A stretch of DNA of 64,000 nucleotides from Rhodanobacteraceae bacterium (GTDB taxonomy: Bacteria; Pseudomonadota; Gammaproteobacteria; Xanthomonadales; SZUA-5): assembly GCA_016713135.1 (NCBI GenBank), contig JADJPR010000001.1, positions 124,001-188,000 of the forward strand, given 5' to 3'. Position 1 is the first letter of the stretch, and the number at the start of each line of letters is the position of its first letter. Under the pieces are notes generated by a model. The model was not told the origin of the DNA. It saw nothing but the letters and a program-made list of their open reading frames with translations, and ran no database searches. The position numbers and the translations under genes are program-made. Positions 1 to 9,543 of the stretch are shown here, in pieces.

Positions 1-1
1 G

Positions 2-706
2 CGCGGCTTCATCGCCGGGCTGTCGGCGGCCTTCGACGCCCAGCTCGCGGACCTGGAGCGGCTGCGCACGCGCATCGACGCGCTCAACCGCCTGTTGAAG
101 CAGGCACATGTGTCGGACTTGAAGGAGCTGCGCCTGGGCCTGCGCGAGCTGCCCGAGTCCTGCGGCGTGATCCGCCAGTTCGTGCTGCAGCACAAGGCCC
201 AGGTGGGCGCCGATCTGTTCGCTGACCGCAGCGCCTTCGCGCGCGCCGAGCAGCGCGTCGGCGAGTTCCTCGAGCAGCGCAGCGCGCTGGAGCTGGTCGA
301 GCTGTTCCAGCTCGAATTCGAGGTGACGCGCGCCAACGGGGTGACCACGCGCTACCCGCACCTCGACCGCATCGAGAGCAACGGCACCTCGATCACGATC
401 AAGGTGCTGACCCTGCTGACCCTGCTGCGCGGCCTGATGCGCGAGCGCGAAGGCTACCGGCTGCCCTTCTTCCTCGACGAGGCGAACGCGCTCGACCGCG
501 CCAACCTGCGCGCGATCGTGCGCCTGGCCGAGTCCTTCGGCTTCGCGCCGGTGCTGGCCAGTCCCGACGGCAGCGATGCGGCCGCGCGCGTCTATGTGCC
601 GACGCGATTGCCGAACGGCCGCGTCCTGCTGTCCGCCGCCAACGCCTTGACTCTGGAGCGCGCCGATGAGGATGCCGGGGAACGCCCTGCGGCAACTGGC
701 GGCTGA
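2..706 (+). CDS. Condensin-like ATPase, C-terminal part (MksB/JetC-like), truncated by window edge
   Basis: The reading frame is open from the first bases of the window, so only the last ~234 residues are present. The visible part is the ATPase head end of an SMC/MukB-like protein: a signature-like SNGT segment, a hydrophobic strand, and a Walker B stretch LPFFLDEAN followed by a D-loop-like LDRANLR and a final LASP strand. This order is typical of MukB/MksB and of JetC of the Wadjet plasmid-restriction system. It overlaps the next gene by 41 bp, which implies translational coupling. The N-terminal head, coiled coil and any MksE/MksF (JetA/JetB) genes lie outside the window. The family assignment is from motif order and the partner gene; other SbcC-like ATPases cannot be excluded. 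Confidence 0.6.
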   Translation, partial: RGFIAGLSAAFDAQLADLERLRTRIDALNRLLKQAHVSDLKELRLGLRELPESCGVIRQFVLQHKAQVGADLFADRSAFARAEQRVGEFLEQRSALELVELFQLEFEVTRANGVTTRYPHLDRIESNGTSITIKVLTLLTLLRGLMREREGYRLPFFLDEANALDRANLRAIVRLAESFGFAPVLASPDGSDAAARVYVPTRLPNGRVLLSAANALTLERADEDAGERPAATGG

Positions 707-1583
707 AGGCGGGCTGCCGCTGTCGGCTTGCTCGGCGGCGCTGCTGCGCTGGCTGGCGCCTTTGCTCGCCACCGGCGTGCTCGGGCGCGTGCGCAGCGGC
801 GTCGGCGAGCGCCTGGAAGTGCGCCAGCCCGAGGTGTTGCGCGCCTACATCCTGCAGCGTTTTCCCGGCGGTCTCGATGCGCCGGCACCCGCATCTCGCG
901 CCGAAGCTGTGCTCAACTGGCGCGACTCGCGACTCGCTTCCCCGGACGCGCCGGCGCTGGTGCTGCTGCGCGGCCTGCCCGGCACGCGCGTCGCCACGCC
1001 GACGCGCGAGGTCGACCTTGCCCGCGAAACCGAGCGCCACGGCGCCTTCGCGCTGGCCGTCGAGGATCTCGCCGGCCACCGCCTGTTTGGCGCCGTTGCG
1101 GTGATCGAGAACCGCGAGCCCTTCTTCGCCGCCGAACAACTGGCGGCGCGCGGGATGCCGGCGCGCAGCTTCGTCTACGCCGCTGGCCGCCTCGACCAGC
1201 GCGTGCGCGACTGGCTTGCCGCGCAGACGGTGCAGGAGCGCGAGCCGATCGAGCTGCTGCAGGCGGGCGATTACGATGCCACCGGGCTGTGCGAGTACCT
1301 GCGCCTGCGCGCCGCCGGTGCCCGGGTCCGCCTGTACCTGCCGCCCGACCTGGAAGCGCTGCTCGCCCGGCACGGCAAACCCGGCCTCAAGGTCAGCAGT
1401 CCCGAGCTGGAGAGCCTGCAGGCGCAGTTCCAGGACCCGGCCGTCGCCCGCCTGCGCGAATGGATGGCCCGCCACGGCTGCGGACTGGAGCAGGAGGCGT
1501 TGCTCGGGGCTGCCGCATGCCGGCTGAATGGTCGCCGCTTCCCGCCGATGTCCCCTTCCGGACTACAATCCCGTTCAACTTAG
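666..1583 (+). CDS. TOPRIM/TopoVI-A-like nuclease subunit (JetD/MksG-like)
   Basis: A 305-residue protein starting at an ATG inside the end of the upstream ATPase gene. The N-terminal third looks like a winged-helix region. The C-terminal half has the arrangement of the DUF2220/TOPRIM domain of JetD and MksG: an acidic VIENREPF strand near residue 145, a FVYAAGRLD strand, then GDYDATGL near residue 205, which matches the metal-binding DxDxxG-type signature. In Mks and Wadjet systems this subunit cleaves plasmid DNA that has been loop-extruded by the condensin ATPase. The pairing with a condensin-like ATPase immediately upstream supports the call. The last ~20 residues look unlike a domain and may be non-conserved. 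Confidence 0.6.
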   Translation: MRMPGNALRQLAAEGGLPLSACSAALLRWLAPLLATGVLGRVRSGVGERLEVRQPEVLRAYILQRFPGGLDAPAPASRAEAVLNWRDSRLASPDAPALVLLRGLPGTRVATPTREVDLARETERHGAFALAVEDLAGHRLFGAVAVIENREPFFAAEQLAARGMPARSFVYAAGRLDQRVRDWLAAQTVQEREPIELLQAGDYDATGLCEYLRLRAAGARVRLYLPPDLEALLARHGKPGLKVSSPELESLQAQFQDPAVARLREWMARHGCGLEQEALLGAAACRLNGRRFPPMSPSGLQSRST

Positions 1584-1606
1584 GTCGCACCCAGGGCGCC
1601 CGACTC

Positions 1607-2500
1607 ATGGCGGAACGCGAATCCGATACGCTGACCACGCAGCGCGGCAGTCTTGCCAAGCTGGCGGAAGCCATATCGACCAAGCACAGCGCCTACCTGA
1701 CGGTCACCCAGGGCGAGAACCAGGGCCGCCGGCTCAAGCTCGGCGATGTGCCGGTGACGCTGGGGCGTTCGGCCGACTGCGACTTCCGCTTGCTCAATCG
1801 CGCGATCTCGCGCCTGCATTGCCGCGTCTGGCGCGACAACTCGGGCTTCTGGGTGCGCGATTTGAACTCGACCAACAAGACCTACCTCAACGACCGCCCG
1901 GTGGTCGAGGCGCGGCTCAAGGACGGCGATTTCATCACCGTCGGCGGTACCGTGGTGCAGTTCACCCAGGAACAGGACGTCGATCACGCCGCACAGAGCG
2001 AGTTCTTCGACCTGGTCAGCCACGACCAGCTGACCGGGCTGTCGCAGCGGCGCGTGTTCGAACAGTCGCTGGAGCAGGAGATCGCGCGCAGCACCCGGCG
2101 CAACCGCGAGTTCGTGCTCGCCATCGTCGACATCGACGAGCTGTCGCGGATCAACCGCGAATGGGGCAAGGCCGCCGGCGACGATGTGCTCAAGCAGGTC
2201 GCCAAGGCACTCAAGGCCGGGCTGCGCGAGGAAGACCTGCTGTGCCGTTTCGGCGGCGGCGAGTTCGCCGCGATGCTCCCCGAGACCGGCATGGAAGAAG
2301 CCGAGAAGATGCTCAACGCGGTGCGCTCGGCGATCGCCAATGTCGAATTCTTCATCGCCGGCCAGAGCCGGCGCGCCAGCGTCAGCATCGGCGCGCTGCT
2401 GTGGAAACCCGAGTTCAAGAGCGCCGCGATCACCATCGAGCGCGCCGAAGAGAAGCTCAAGGCGGCCAAGGAAGGCGGGCGCAACCGCATTGCGTCCTGA
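1607..2500 (+). CDS. FHA-GGDEF protein with degenerate GGGEF active site
   Basis: A 297-residue protein. Residues ~38-110 form an FHA domain (TLGRS, then SRLHC and the NSTNKTYLN segment), which binds phosphothreonine peptides. Residues ~135-295 form a GGDEF diguanylate cyclase domain: a HDQLTGL start, DIDELSRIN with the metal-binding Asp and substrate Asn, and CRFGGGEFA. The active-site loop at residues 216-220 reads GGGEF instead of GG(D/E)EF, so the third, catalytic acidic residue is missing. The inhibitory-site RxxD (REED) is present exactly five residues upstream. The protein is therefore more likely a c-di-GMP-binding effector than an active cyclase (inference). The start at 1607 is the first ATG that places the FHA domain at the N terminus. 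Confidence 0.9.
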   Translation: MAERESDTLTTQRGSLAKLAEAISTKHSAYLTVTQGENQGRRLKLGDVPVTLGRSADCDFRLLNRAISRLHCRVWRDNSGFWVRDLNSTNKTYLNDRPVVEARLKDGDFITVGGTVVQFTQEQDVDHAAQSEFFDLVSHDQLTGLSQRRVFEQSLEQEIARSTRRNREFVLAIVDIDELSRINREWGKAAGDDVLKQVAKALKAGLREEDLLCRFGGGEFAAMLPETGMEEAEKMLNAVRSAIANVEFFIAGQSRRASVSIGALLWKPEFKSAAITIERAEEKLKAAKEGGRNRIAS

Positions 2501-2523
2501 GCAGAGCTGCAGGGGCGGGGCAA

Positions 2524-2653
2524 GGGTCAGGGGGCAGGGGACCCAGCCCACCGAATGTCCGGGCGGCGCCGCAAACGGGGCTTTGCGGTGCGAACTGCAT
2601 CCTCACGAGACGGGTCATCCCCGCGGCAAGCCTCGTCCCCTGCCCCCTGACCC
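2524..2653. repeat. Inverted-repeat element, family E (GGGGCAG words), copy 1
   Basis: The G-rich arm at 2524-2542 and the C-rich arm at 2635-2653 are perfect 19-bp reverse complements around a 92-base loop. The element starts just past the GGDEF stop codon. It has no strong T tract, so it is not a classical terminator. It is one of several such elements in the window. Confidence 0.8.
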
Positions 2654-2673
2654 GCTTTTCGCGTCGCCAGCCG

Positions 2674-2760
2674 CGTAGCCCGGGGTACGCGGAGCGTTCC
2701 CCGGGTACTTGCGACAAGCCCACGCAGCCGGTGAATCGCTGCGCGATACACCGGCCTACG
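2674..2760. repeat. Palindromic hairpin element, family J (GTAGCCCGG ends), copy 1
   Basis: An 87-bp imperfect palindrome that begins CGTAGCCCGG and ends CCGGCCTACG. Related copies lie at 49193, 53828 and 60503. The TAG stop codon of bioF (2756-2758 on the complement) lies inside it. The GTAGCCCGG...CCGGGCTACG design resembles REP-like intergenic hairpins found in many proteobacteria. Confidence 0.75.
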
Positions 2761-3922
2761 CTTCAGTCGCGTTCCCCAGCGCCGCCAGCAACCGCTCCAC
2801 ATCCGCCTCCGTGTGCGCCGCCGACAGGCTGATGCGCAGGCGTGCGCTGCCTTGCGGCACGGTGGGCGGGCGGACGGCGGGACAGTAAAAACCGGCCTGT
2901 TCCAGCCGCGCTGCCAGCGCGACGGCCGCGCGCGCATCGCCCACCAGCAGCGGCTGGATCGGCGTGGCGGACGGCAGCAGGGTCCACCCACGCGCCGCCG
3001 CGCCATCGCGCAGCTGCGCGACCAGGCCTGCCAGGTGATCGCGGCGGTCGTCCGCGTCTTGTGCCAGTTGCACCGCGACGCACATGGCCGCAGCCAGCGC
3101 CGGCGGCAGCGCAGTGGTGTAGACAAAGCTCCGCGCGCCGTTGACCAGTGCGTCGACCAGGGTGTCGTCGCCGCAGATGACGGCACCGAAGCCGCCGAGC
3201 GCCTTGCCCAGCGTACCCATCCAGACTTGCACGTCGGAGCAACCGAGGCCCGCTGCAGCGCAGGCGCCGCGGCCTTGCGGCCCGAGCACGCCGATGCCAT
3301 GCGCCTCGTCGACCATCAGCCAGGCGCGCTCGCGCTGCGCCAGGGTGGCCAGGTCCGCCAGCGGGGCGATGTCGCCATCCATGCTGAACACGCTGTCGCT
3401 GACCAGCAGCGCGCGGCGCTCCGGTGCAGCCGTGAGCAGGCGCGCTGCATAGGCCACATCGCCGTGGCGATAACGCTGCAGCGATGCATCGGCGAGGCGC
3501 GCGCCGTCGATCAGGCAGGCGTGGTTGAGCCGGTCCTGCACGCACAGATCGTGGCGCCCGAGCAGCGCCGACAGGGTGCCGGTGGCCGCCATGTAGCCGG
3601 TCGAGAACAGCAGCGCACGCGGATAGCCGATCCACGCCGCCAGCGCCCGCTCCGACGCCTCATGCGCATCGCGGTGGCCGCCGAGCAGGTGCGAGGCACG
3701 CGCGCCGACGCCCTCGGTCGCCGCAGCGGCGAAGGCCTCGACCAGCCGCGGGTGCTGCGCCAGGCCAAGGTAGTCGTTGCTGCCGAAATCGACCAGCTCA
3801 CGCCCATCCAGCACGATCCGTCCCGGCCTGCTCGCGCCCGTGGCACGCAGGCGACGCAACAGGCCGGCTTCGATGCGCCGGGCGTGTGCGTGCTGGAGGC
3901 TGGCCGCGAAGTCTGGGCGCAT
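2756..3922 (-). CDS. bioF: 8-amino-7-oxononanoate synthase
   Basis: 388 residues, the usual length for BioF. This cytosolic PLP enzyme condenses pimeloyl-ACP (or CoA) with alanine in the first step of the biotin ring pathway. Visible family marks are GSNDYLGL near residue 48, SHLLGGH, the DEAHGIGVLG motif, and TLGKALGGFGA, which holds the PLP-binding lysine. It shares the strand and direction of bioB, but 260 bp of family C repeat lie between them. The stop codon falls inside a palindromic repeat, so its last residues may derive from the repeat. Confidence 0.95.
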   Translation of the reverse strand: MRPDFAASLQHAHARRIEAGLLRRLRATGASRPGRIVLDGRELVDFGSNDYLGLAQHPRLVEAFAAAATEGVGARASHLLGGHRDAHEASERALAAWIGYPRALLFSTGYMAATGTLSALLGRHDLCVQDRLNHACLIDGARLADASLQRYRHGDVAYAARLLTAAPERRALLVSDSVFSMDGDIAPLADLATLAQRERAWLMVDEAHGIGVLGPQGRGACAAAGLGCSDVQVWMGTLGKALGGFGAVICGDDTLVDALVNGARSFVYTTALPPALAAAMCVAVQLAQDADDRRDHLAGLVAQLRDGAAARGWTLLPSATPIQPLLVGDARAAVALAARLEQAGFYCPAVRPPTVPQGSARLRISLSAAHTEADVERLLAALGNATEA

Positions 3923-3940
3923 CGCTATTGGGGAGTGGTT

Positions 3941-4173
3941 AAACGCGGAGACGCGGAGGACGCAGAGAAAAGCCGGAGAGAAGCCAAGAGCTCACATTCT
4001 GCGGGTGTGATCCGGAACGAGAAGACATTGCGGATGTTCTTCTGCTTTTCTCTGCGTCCTCTGCGTCTCCGCGTTTAGCCGGCCCGATGTCGCTGAGACG
4101 CGGAGAGAAGCAGAACCGACATGCCGAGGCAGTCTTTCGCTCTTCTCTGCGTCCTCCGCGTCTCCGCGTTGAA
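3941..4173. repeat. Inverted-repeat element pair, family C (GCGGAGACGC words), between bioB and bioF
   Basis: Two nested or tandem hairpins. Arms at 3941-3973 and 4044-4077 are near-perfect reverse complements; a second, shorter pair is at 4094-4115 and 4141-4173. The arms repeat the words GCGGAGACGCGGAGG and CGCAGAG. The element fills almost all of the bioF-bioB gap. The same words recur at 35172 and 60414. Confidence 0.8.
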
Positions 4174-4182
4174 CTGGCCTGG

Positions 4183-5133
4183 TCAGGCGCCCAGCCCCAC
4201 CAGGCCCAGCTTGGCCAGCAGCGCGCGGTCGCGCTCGGCTTCGGGGTTGCCGGTGGTCAGCAGTTTCTCGCCGTAGAAGATCGAGTTGGCGCCGGCGAGG
4301 AAGCACAGCGCCTGCAGCTCCTCGCTCATGCCCTCGCGGCCGGCGGACAGGCGCACCACCGAGGCCGGCATCGCGATGCGCGCCACCGCGATGGTGCGCA
4401 CGAATTCGAAGGGTTCCAGCGCCGGGGCGTCGGCCAGCGGCGTGCCGGGCACGCGCACCAGCAGGTTGATCGGCACCGATTCCGGGTGCCGCGGCAGGGT
4501 CGCCAGCGAGTGCAGCAGGCCCACGCGGTCGCTGCGCGCCTCGTTCATGCCGACGATGCCGCCGCAGCAGACCTTCATGCCGGCATCGCGCACTGCGGCC
4601 AGGGTGTCGAGGCGATCCTCAAAGGTGCGCGTGCTGATGATTTCGCCGTAGAACTCGGGCGAGGTGTCGAGGTTGTGGTTGTAGTAGTCCAGGCCCGCGT
4701 CCTTCAGCCGCTGCGCCTGGTCGGCGCGCAGCATGCCGGCGGTGACGCAGGTCTCCAGGCCCAGCTCGCGCACGGTTTCCACCATCGCGATGACGTGGTC
4801 GAGGTCCTTGTCGCGCGGGCTGCGCCAGGCCGCGCCCATGCAGAAGCGGGTCGCGCCGGCGGCCTTCGCCTGCGCCGCGCTCTCGCGCACCACCTCCAGC
4901 GGCAGCAGGCGCTCGACGCCGAGGCCGGTCTTGAAGTGCGCGCTCTGCGGGCAGTAGGCGCAATCCTCGGGGCAGGCGCCGGTCTTGATCGACAGCAGCG
5001 TGGAGACCTGCACCTCGCGCGGGTCGAAATGCTCGCGGTGCACCGTGGCGGCGCGATGGATCAGGTCGAGCAGCGGCAGCTCGAACAGCGCCGCGAGTTC
5101 CTCGCGGGTCCAGTCGTGGCGGATGGCGGTCAT
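4183..5133 (-). CDS. bioB: Biotin synthase (radical SAM)
   Basis: 316 residues. BioB inserts sulfur into dethiobiotin using a radical-SAM [4Fe-4S] cluster and a sacrificial [2Fe-2S] cluster. The SAM cluster motif CPEDCAYC (CxxxCxxC) is near residue 55. The conserved TRFCMGAAWR, GLDYYNHNLDTS and CCGGIVGMNE blocks carry cysteines and the conserved Arg that ligate the second cluster. The protein is slightly shorter than E. coli BioB (346 residues) at the C terminus. It is divergent from comF, with ~107 bp between the start codons, so this gap must hold the bioB promoter. Confidence 0.96.
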   Translation of the reverse strand: MTAIRHDWTREELAALFELPLLDLIHRAATVHREHFDPREVQVSTLLSIKTGACPEDCAYCPQSAHFKTGLGVERLLPLEVVRESAAQAKAAGATRFCMGAAWRSPRDKDLDHVIAMVETVRELGLETCVTAGMLRADQAQRLKDAGLDYYNHNLDTSPEFYGEIISTRTFEDRLDTLAAVRDAGMKVCCGGIVGMNEARSDRVGLLHSLATLPRHPESVPINLLVRVPGTPLADAPALEPFEFVRTIAVARIAMPASVVRLSAGREGMSEELQALCFLAGANSIFYGEKLLTTGNPEAERDRALLAKLGLVGLGA

Positions 5134-5240
5134 GGTTCCAGGGCGCGGGACGAAGGCCGCGCATTCGACGGGATGGGCGCGCGGGCGTCAACTGTACGCC
5201 GGCGTGCGGTGCGCGGCGGGCTATTGGCTACACTGGGCGC

Positions 5241-5960
5241 ATGTCGATGCTCTCGCGCTTGGGCCAACTTGCCGATACCCTCGGCGCCGCCCTGCTCGCG
5301 CCGGCCTGCGTGCTGTGCCGGCGCGAGGCGGCCGGTGCGCGCCTGTGCGAGGACTGCCTGGCGCTGCTGGTTCCGAACGGCAGCGCATGCGCGCGGTGCG
5401 CGGAGCCGCTGCCGCGGCCGACCCCGCTCTGCGGCAAGTGCAGCCAGCATCCGCCCGCCTTCGACGCCGCCTGGGCCGGCTTCCAGTACCTCGCGCCGCT
5501 GGACCAGTTGGTACAGCGGCTCAAGTTCGGTGATGCGCTCGCGGTGGGCCGTGCGCTGCTGCCGCACTGGCTGGCGGCCTTGCGCGCAGCGCGCGCAGCG
5601 AGTGGCGAGGCACTGCCCGCCGCGCTGGTTCCGGTGCCGCTGCACCCGAGCCGATTGCGCCAGCGCGGCTACAACCAGGCGCTGGAACTGGCCCGCGACC
5701 TCGGCCGCGAACTCGCGATCCCGGTGCAGCACGCCCTGACCCGCGCCCGCGCCACCGCCCCGATGCCGGGCCTCGACTGGGACGCCCGCCGGCGCAATGT
5801 GCGCGATGCCTTTGCCGTCACCGCCGCCGCCCTTCCGCCCCATGTGGCGCTGGTCGACGACGTGATGACCAGCGGTGCCACCGTCAACGAAGCCGCGCGC
5901 GTGCTCAAGGCCGCTGGCGTACAACGGGTGGAAGTGATGGTGCTGGCGCGCAAACCCTGA
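5241..5960 (+). CDS. comF: ComF family phosphoribosyltransferase-like protein
   Basis: 239 residues. The N terminus carries a double zinc-ribbon set of cysteines (CVLC, CEDC, CARC, CGKC within residues ~20-80). The C terminus is a type I phosphoribosyltransferase fold with the PRPP-loop motif LVDDVMTSGAT near residue 205. ComF proteins act in the cytosol during natural transformation, where ComF is thought to work with ComFA/PriA on incoming single-stranded DNA; the exact reaction is not settled. In many proteobacteria the gene lies beside bioB, as here, which supports the call. Confidence 0.92.
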   Translation: MSMLSRLGQLADTLGAALLAPACVLCRREAAGARLCEDCLALLVPNGSACARCAEPLPRPTPLCGKCSQHPPAFDAAWAGFQYLAPLDQLVQRLKFGDALAVGRALLPHWLAALRAARAASGEALPAALVPVPLHPSRLRQRGYNQALELARDLGRELAIPVQHALTRARATAPMPGLDWDARRRNVRDAFAVTAAALPPHVALVDDVMTSGATVNEAARVLKAAGVQRVEVMVLARKP

Positions 5961-5965
5961 GAGCA

Positions 5966-6083
5966 GGTGTTGGTTGTTGGTGTTGGTGTGGGTTCAAGCA
6001 CCCTTTGTCCGCCAGCAGCGGCCTCGACCAACACCAACAACTAACACCAACACCGGCTCTCACCAACACCAACAACCCACACC
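5966..6083. repeat. Inverted-repeat element, family A (TGTTGG words), copy 1
   Basis: The left arm 5966-5992 is built of GGTGTTGGTTGTTGG words. The right arm 6028-6054 is its near-perfect reverse complement, and a second right-type arm sits at 6061-6083. It fills the gap between the comF stop and the convergent ABC ATPase stop. Confidence 0.8.
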
Positions 6084-6093
6084 ACCACCGGCT

Positions 6094-6981
<888 letters not shown>

Positions 6982-7036
6982 GCAGGGTGCGCCCAGCGGA
7001 GGTGCGGCGATGATGGCGCGGGCGGCGTGCCGCGAC

Positions 7037-7101
7037 AATTGACGTTTCACGTTTGACGTTTCACCCGGCACCGCCGCCCAGTCAAACGTGAAACGTCAAT
7101 T
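7037..7101. repeat. Inverted-repeat element, family D (ACGTGAAACGTC words), copy 1
   Basis: Perfect 21-bp arms at 7037-7057 and 7081-7101 enclose a 23-base loop. The element lies in the divergent gap between the ABC ATPase and the transsulfuration gene, so it overlaps the likely promoter area of both. The same words bound the four-helix-bundle cassette at 10089-10546. Confidence 0.85.
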
Positions 7102-7159
7102 CAGCCGCGCGTGCGCGAATTCCCTATCCTCCCGCCACCCCCGTTGCAGGCCCAGCCCC

Positions 7160-8311
7160 ATGTCCCAGCACGCCCTCGGCACCCGCGCGATCCACGCCGG
7201 CCAGTCGCCGGATCCGTCCACCGGCGCGGTGATGACGCCGATCTACGCCACCAGCACCTACGTGCAATCGAGCCCGGGCGTGCATCAGGGCTTCGAGTAC
7301 TCGCGCTCGCACAATCCCACCCGCTTCGCCTGGGAGCGCTGCATCGCCGACCTGGAAGGCGGCACGCGCGGCTACGCCTTCGCCTCGGGCCTGGCGGCCA
7401 CCAGCACGGTGCTCGACATGTTCGACTCGGGCAGCCATGTGGTGTGCATGGACGATGTCTACGGCGGCACCTACCGCTTGTTCGAGCGCGTGCGCCGGCG
7501 TTCGGCGGGACTCGATTTCAGCTTCGTCGACCTCAACGATTTCGACGCGCTGGCGGCCGCTGTGCGCCCGGAGACCCGGCTGATCTGGGCGGAGACGCCG
7601 ACCAACCCGATGCTGAAGATCGTGGACCTGAAGCGCCTGGGTGCCTTCGCGCGCGAGCGCGGGCTGGTTCTGGTGGTCGACAACACCTTCTGCTCGCCGA
7701 TGGTGCAGCGCCCGCTGGAGCACGGCGCGCACATGGTCATGCACTCGGCGACCAAATATCTGAACGGCCATTCGGACATGGTCGGCGGCGTGATCGTGGT
7801 CGGCGACGAGCCGGAACTCGCGGAGAAGATGACCTTCCTGCAGAACGCGGTCGGCGGCATCCAGGGCCCCTTCGACAGCTTCCTCGCGCTGCGCGGGATC
7901 AAGACCCTGCACCTGCGGATGGAGCGCACCTGCGCCAACGCGATGGCGATCGCGCAGCACCTGGAGAAGCACCCGAAGATCGAAAAGGTGATCTATCCCG
8001 GCCTGCCGAGCCACCCGCAGCACGCGCTCGCGGCGCAGCAGATGCACGGCTTCGGCGGCATCGTCAGTGTCTATGTGCGCGGCGGGCTGCCGGCGGCGCG
8101 CAGCTTCATGGAGCGCTGCCATCTGTTCGCGCTGGCGGAATCGCTGGGCGGCGTCGAGAGCCTGGTCAACCACCCGGCGATCATGACCCATGCCTCGATC
8201 CCGCCCGAGCGCCGCGCCGCGCTCGGCATCCACGACAACCTCGTGCGCCTGAGCGTGGGCATCGAGGACGTCGCCGACCTGATCGCCGAGCTGGACGCGG
8301 CGCTCGCCTGA
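7160..8311 (+). CDS. Cystathionine gamma-synthase/gamma-lyase family PLP enzyme
   Basis: 383 residues. This is a Cys/Met-metabolism PLP enzyme of the transsulfuration pathway. It has the YSRSHNPTR motif near residue 50 (PLP phosphate and substrate binding from the neighbouring subunit), the AETPTNP loop, VVDNTF with the PLP-contacting Asp, and HSATKYLNGHSD with the Schiff-base lysine near residue 201. Synthase (O-succinylhomoserine plus cysteine) and lyase (cystathionine cleavage) cannot be separated by eye. Close Xanthomonadales proteins are annotated as either. The ATG at 7160 gives the usual family N terminus. Confidence 0.92.
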   Translation: MSQHALGTRAIHAGQSPDPSTGAVMTPIYATSTYVQSSPGVHQGFEYSRSHNPTRFAWERCIADLEGGTRGYAFASGLAATSTVLDMFDSGSHVVCMDDVYGGTYRLFERVRRRSAGLDFSFVDLNDFDALAAAVRPETRLIWAETPTNPMLKIVDLKRLGAFARERGLVLVVDNTFCSPMVQRPLEHGAHMVMHSATKYLNGHSDMVGGVIVVGDEPELAEKMTFLQNAVGGIQGPFDSFLALRGIKTLHLRMERTCANAMAIAQHLEKHPKIEKVIYPGLPSHPQHALAAQQMHGFGGIVSVYVRGGLPAARSFMERCHLFALAESLGGVESLVNHPAIMTHASIPPERRAALGIHDNLVRLSVGIEDVADLIAELDAALA

Positions 8312-8333
8312 GGCAGGCGCGGGCGCACCCCCG

Positions 8334-9503
8334 ATGAGCGGCGCGCTGCCGCTGCTGCTGATCGTCGCCGCCGCGCTGCTGACGGCGGCGGCGTGCGGGC
8401 GCTGGATCGGCATCCCGGCGGGCAGCGACCGGCTGGCGCGCATCGACGGTCTGCGCGGCTACCTTGCGCTGTTCGTGTTCGTGCACCACGGCCGCATCTG
8501 GTACGACTACCTGCATTCGGGGCGCTGGGAAGCGCCGGCGTCGAATTTGTACACGCACCTTGGCCAGAGCAGCGTGGCGCTGTTCTTCATGATCACCGGT
8601 TTCCTGTTCTTCGGTCGGGTGCTCGCCGGGCGCGAGCGGCCGATCGACTGGCGGCGGCTGGCGCTGTCGCGCGTGATGCGCCTGGCGCCGCTGTACTTCA
8701 GCGTGCTGGCCTTGCTGTGCATCGCGATCTGGCTGCTCAGCGCGGGTGAGCTGAAGGTACCGGCAGGACAGCTCGCGGGCGATGTGCTGCGCTGGGCCTC
8801 GTTCACGGTCGCCGGCGCGCCGGACCTGAACCAGTTCGGCGACACCTGGCGAATCACCGCCGGCGTGACCTGGAGCCTGCCCTACGAATGGCTGTTCTAT
8901 GCCTCGCTGCCGCTGCAGGCGCTGGTGCTGCGCGCGCGCGTCAGCCCGGCGGCGGTGCTCGTCGGCGGCGTCCTGCTGGCCTCGATCCTGACGGTGTTCC
9001 AACCGCTGCGCTTCTACCTGCTGACCTTCGCCTGCGGAATGCTCGCCGCCGGGCTGGCGCGGTCCGCGCGCTGGCGGGCCGTCGCCGAGCGGCCGCTGGC
9101 GGGGCTGCTGGCGCTCGCTTGCCTGACGCTGCTGGTTTTGGCCTTCCCGACCCTCTACGACTGGTGGGCGCTGGCGCTGCTGGGCATCGCTTTCTGCCTG
9201 ATCGCCGGCGGCAACGATCTGTTCGGCCTGCTGCGCTGGCGGCCGTCGGTGCTGCTCGGGGAGATCAGCTACAGCGTCTACCTGCTGCACGGCATCGTGC
9301 TGTTCACCTTGTTCCATGGGATTGTCGGGATCGATGCAGCCGCAGCTTGGTCGCCGCTGAGCTATACGGCGGTGGTGGTGGCGCTGACGCCGGCGCTGAT
9401 CGCGCTGTGCACCCTGAGCTTCATCGCCATTGAGCGCCCGGGCATCCGCGCCACCGATCGCATCCTGCGCCCGCGTCGCGCGGCTTGTGTTTCGCCGGGC
9501 TGA
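8334..9503 (+). CDS. Acyltransferase family 3 (OafA/YrhL-like) integral membrane protein
   Basis: 389 residues with about ten hydrophobic segments. The conserved acyltransferase-3 start RIDGLRGYLALFVFVHH, with its membrane-embedded His pair and Arg/Asp, is at residues ~30-50. Family enzymes O-acylate surface glycans or lipids using a cytoplasmic acyl donor. The target is not deducible here. It starts 22 bp after the transsulfuration gene on the same strand, so the two may be cotranscribed, though no functional link is evident. Confidence 0.85.
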   Translation: MSGALPLLLIVAAALLTAAACGRWIGIPAGSDRLARIDGLRGYLALFVFVHHGRIWYDYLHSGRWEAPASNLYTHLGQSSVALFFMITGFLFFGRVLAGRERPIDWRRLALSRVMRLAPLYFSVLALLCIAIWLLSAGELKVPAGQLAGDVLRWASFTVAGAPDLNQFGDTWRITAGVTWSLPYEWLFYASLPLQALVLRARVSPAAVLVGGVLLASILTVFQPLRFYLLTFACGMLAAGLARSARWRAVAERPLAGLLALACLTLLVLAFPTLYDWWALALLGIAFCLIAGGNDLFGLLRWRPSVLLGEISYSVYLLHGIVLFTLFHGIVGIDAAAAWSPLSYTAVVVALTPALIALCTLSFIAIERPGIRATDRILRPRRAACVSPG

Positions 9504-9543
9504 CCCCATCCCTGCGGTTCGCCCTACGCTGCGGACCACTGCC

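Noticed and set aside
399..1475. Long open frame on the minus strand opposite the Mks/Wadjet-like genes
   Set aside because: Antisense to two well-supported genes; composition is Arg/Ala/Gly-rich with no motif, typical of GC-rich shadow frames.
2524..2653. Inverted repeat after the GGDEF gene considered as an intrinsic terminator
   Set aside because: The loop is 92 bases and no solid T tract follows; identical designs occur in gaps where termination is not needed.
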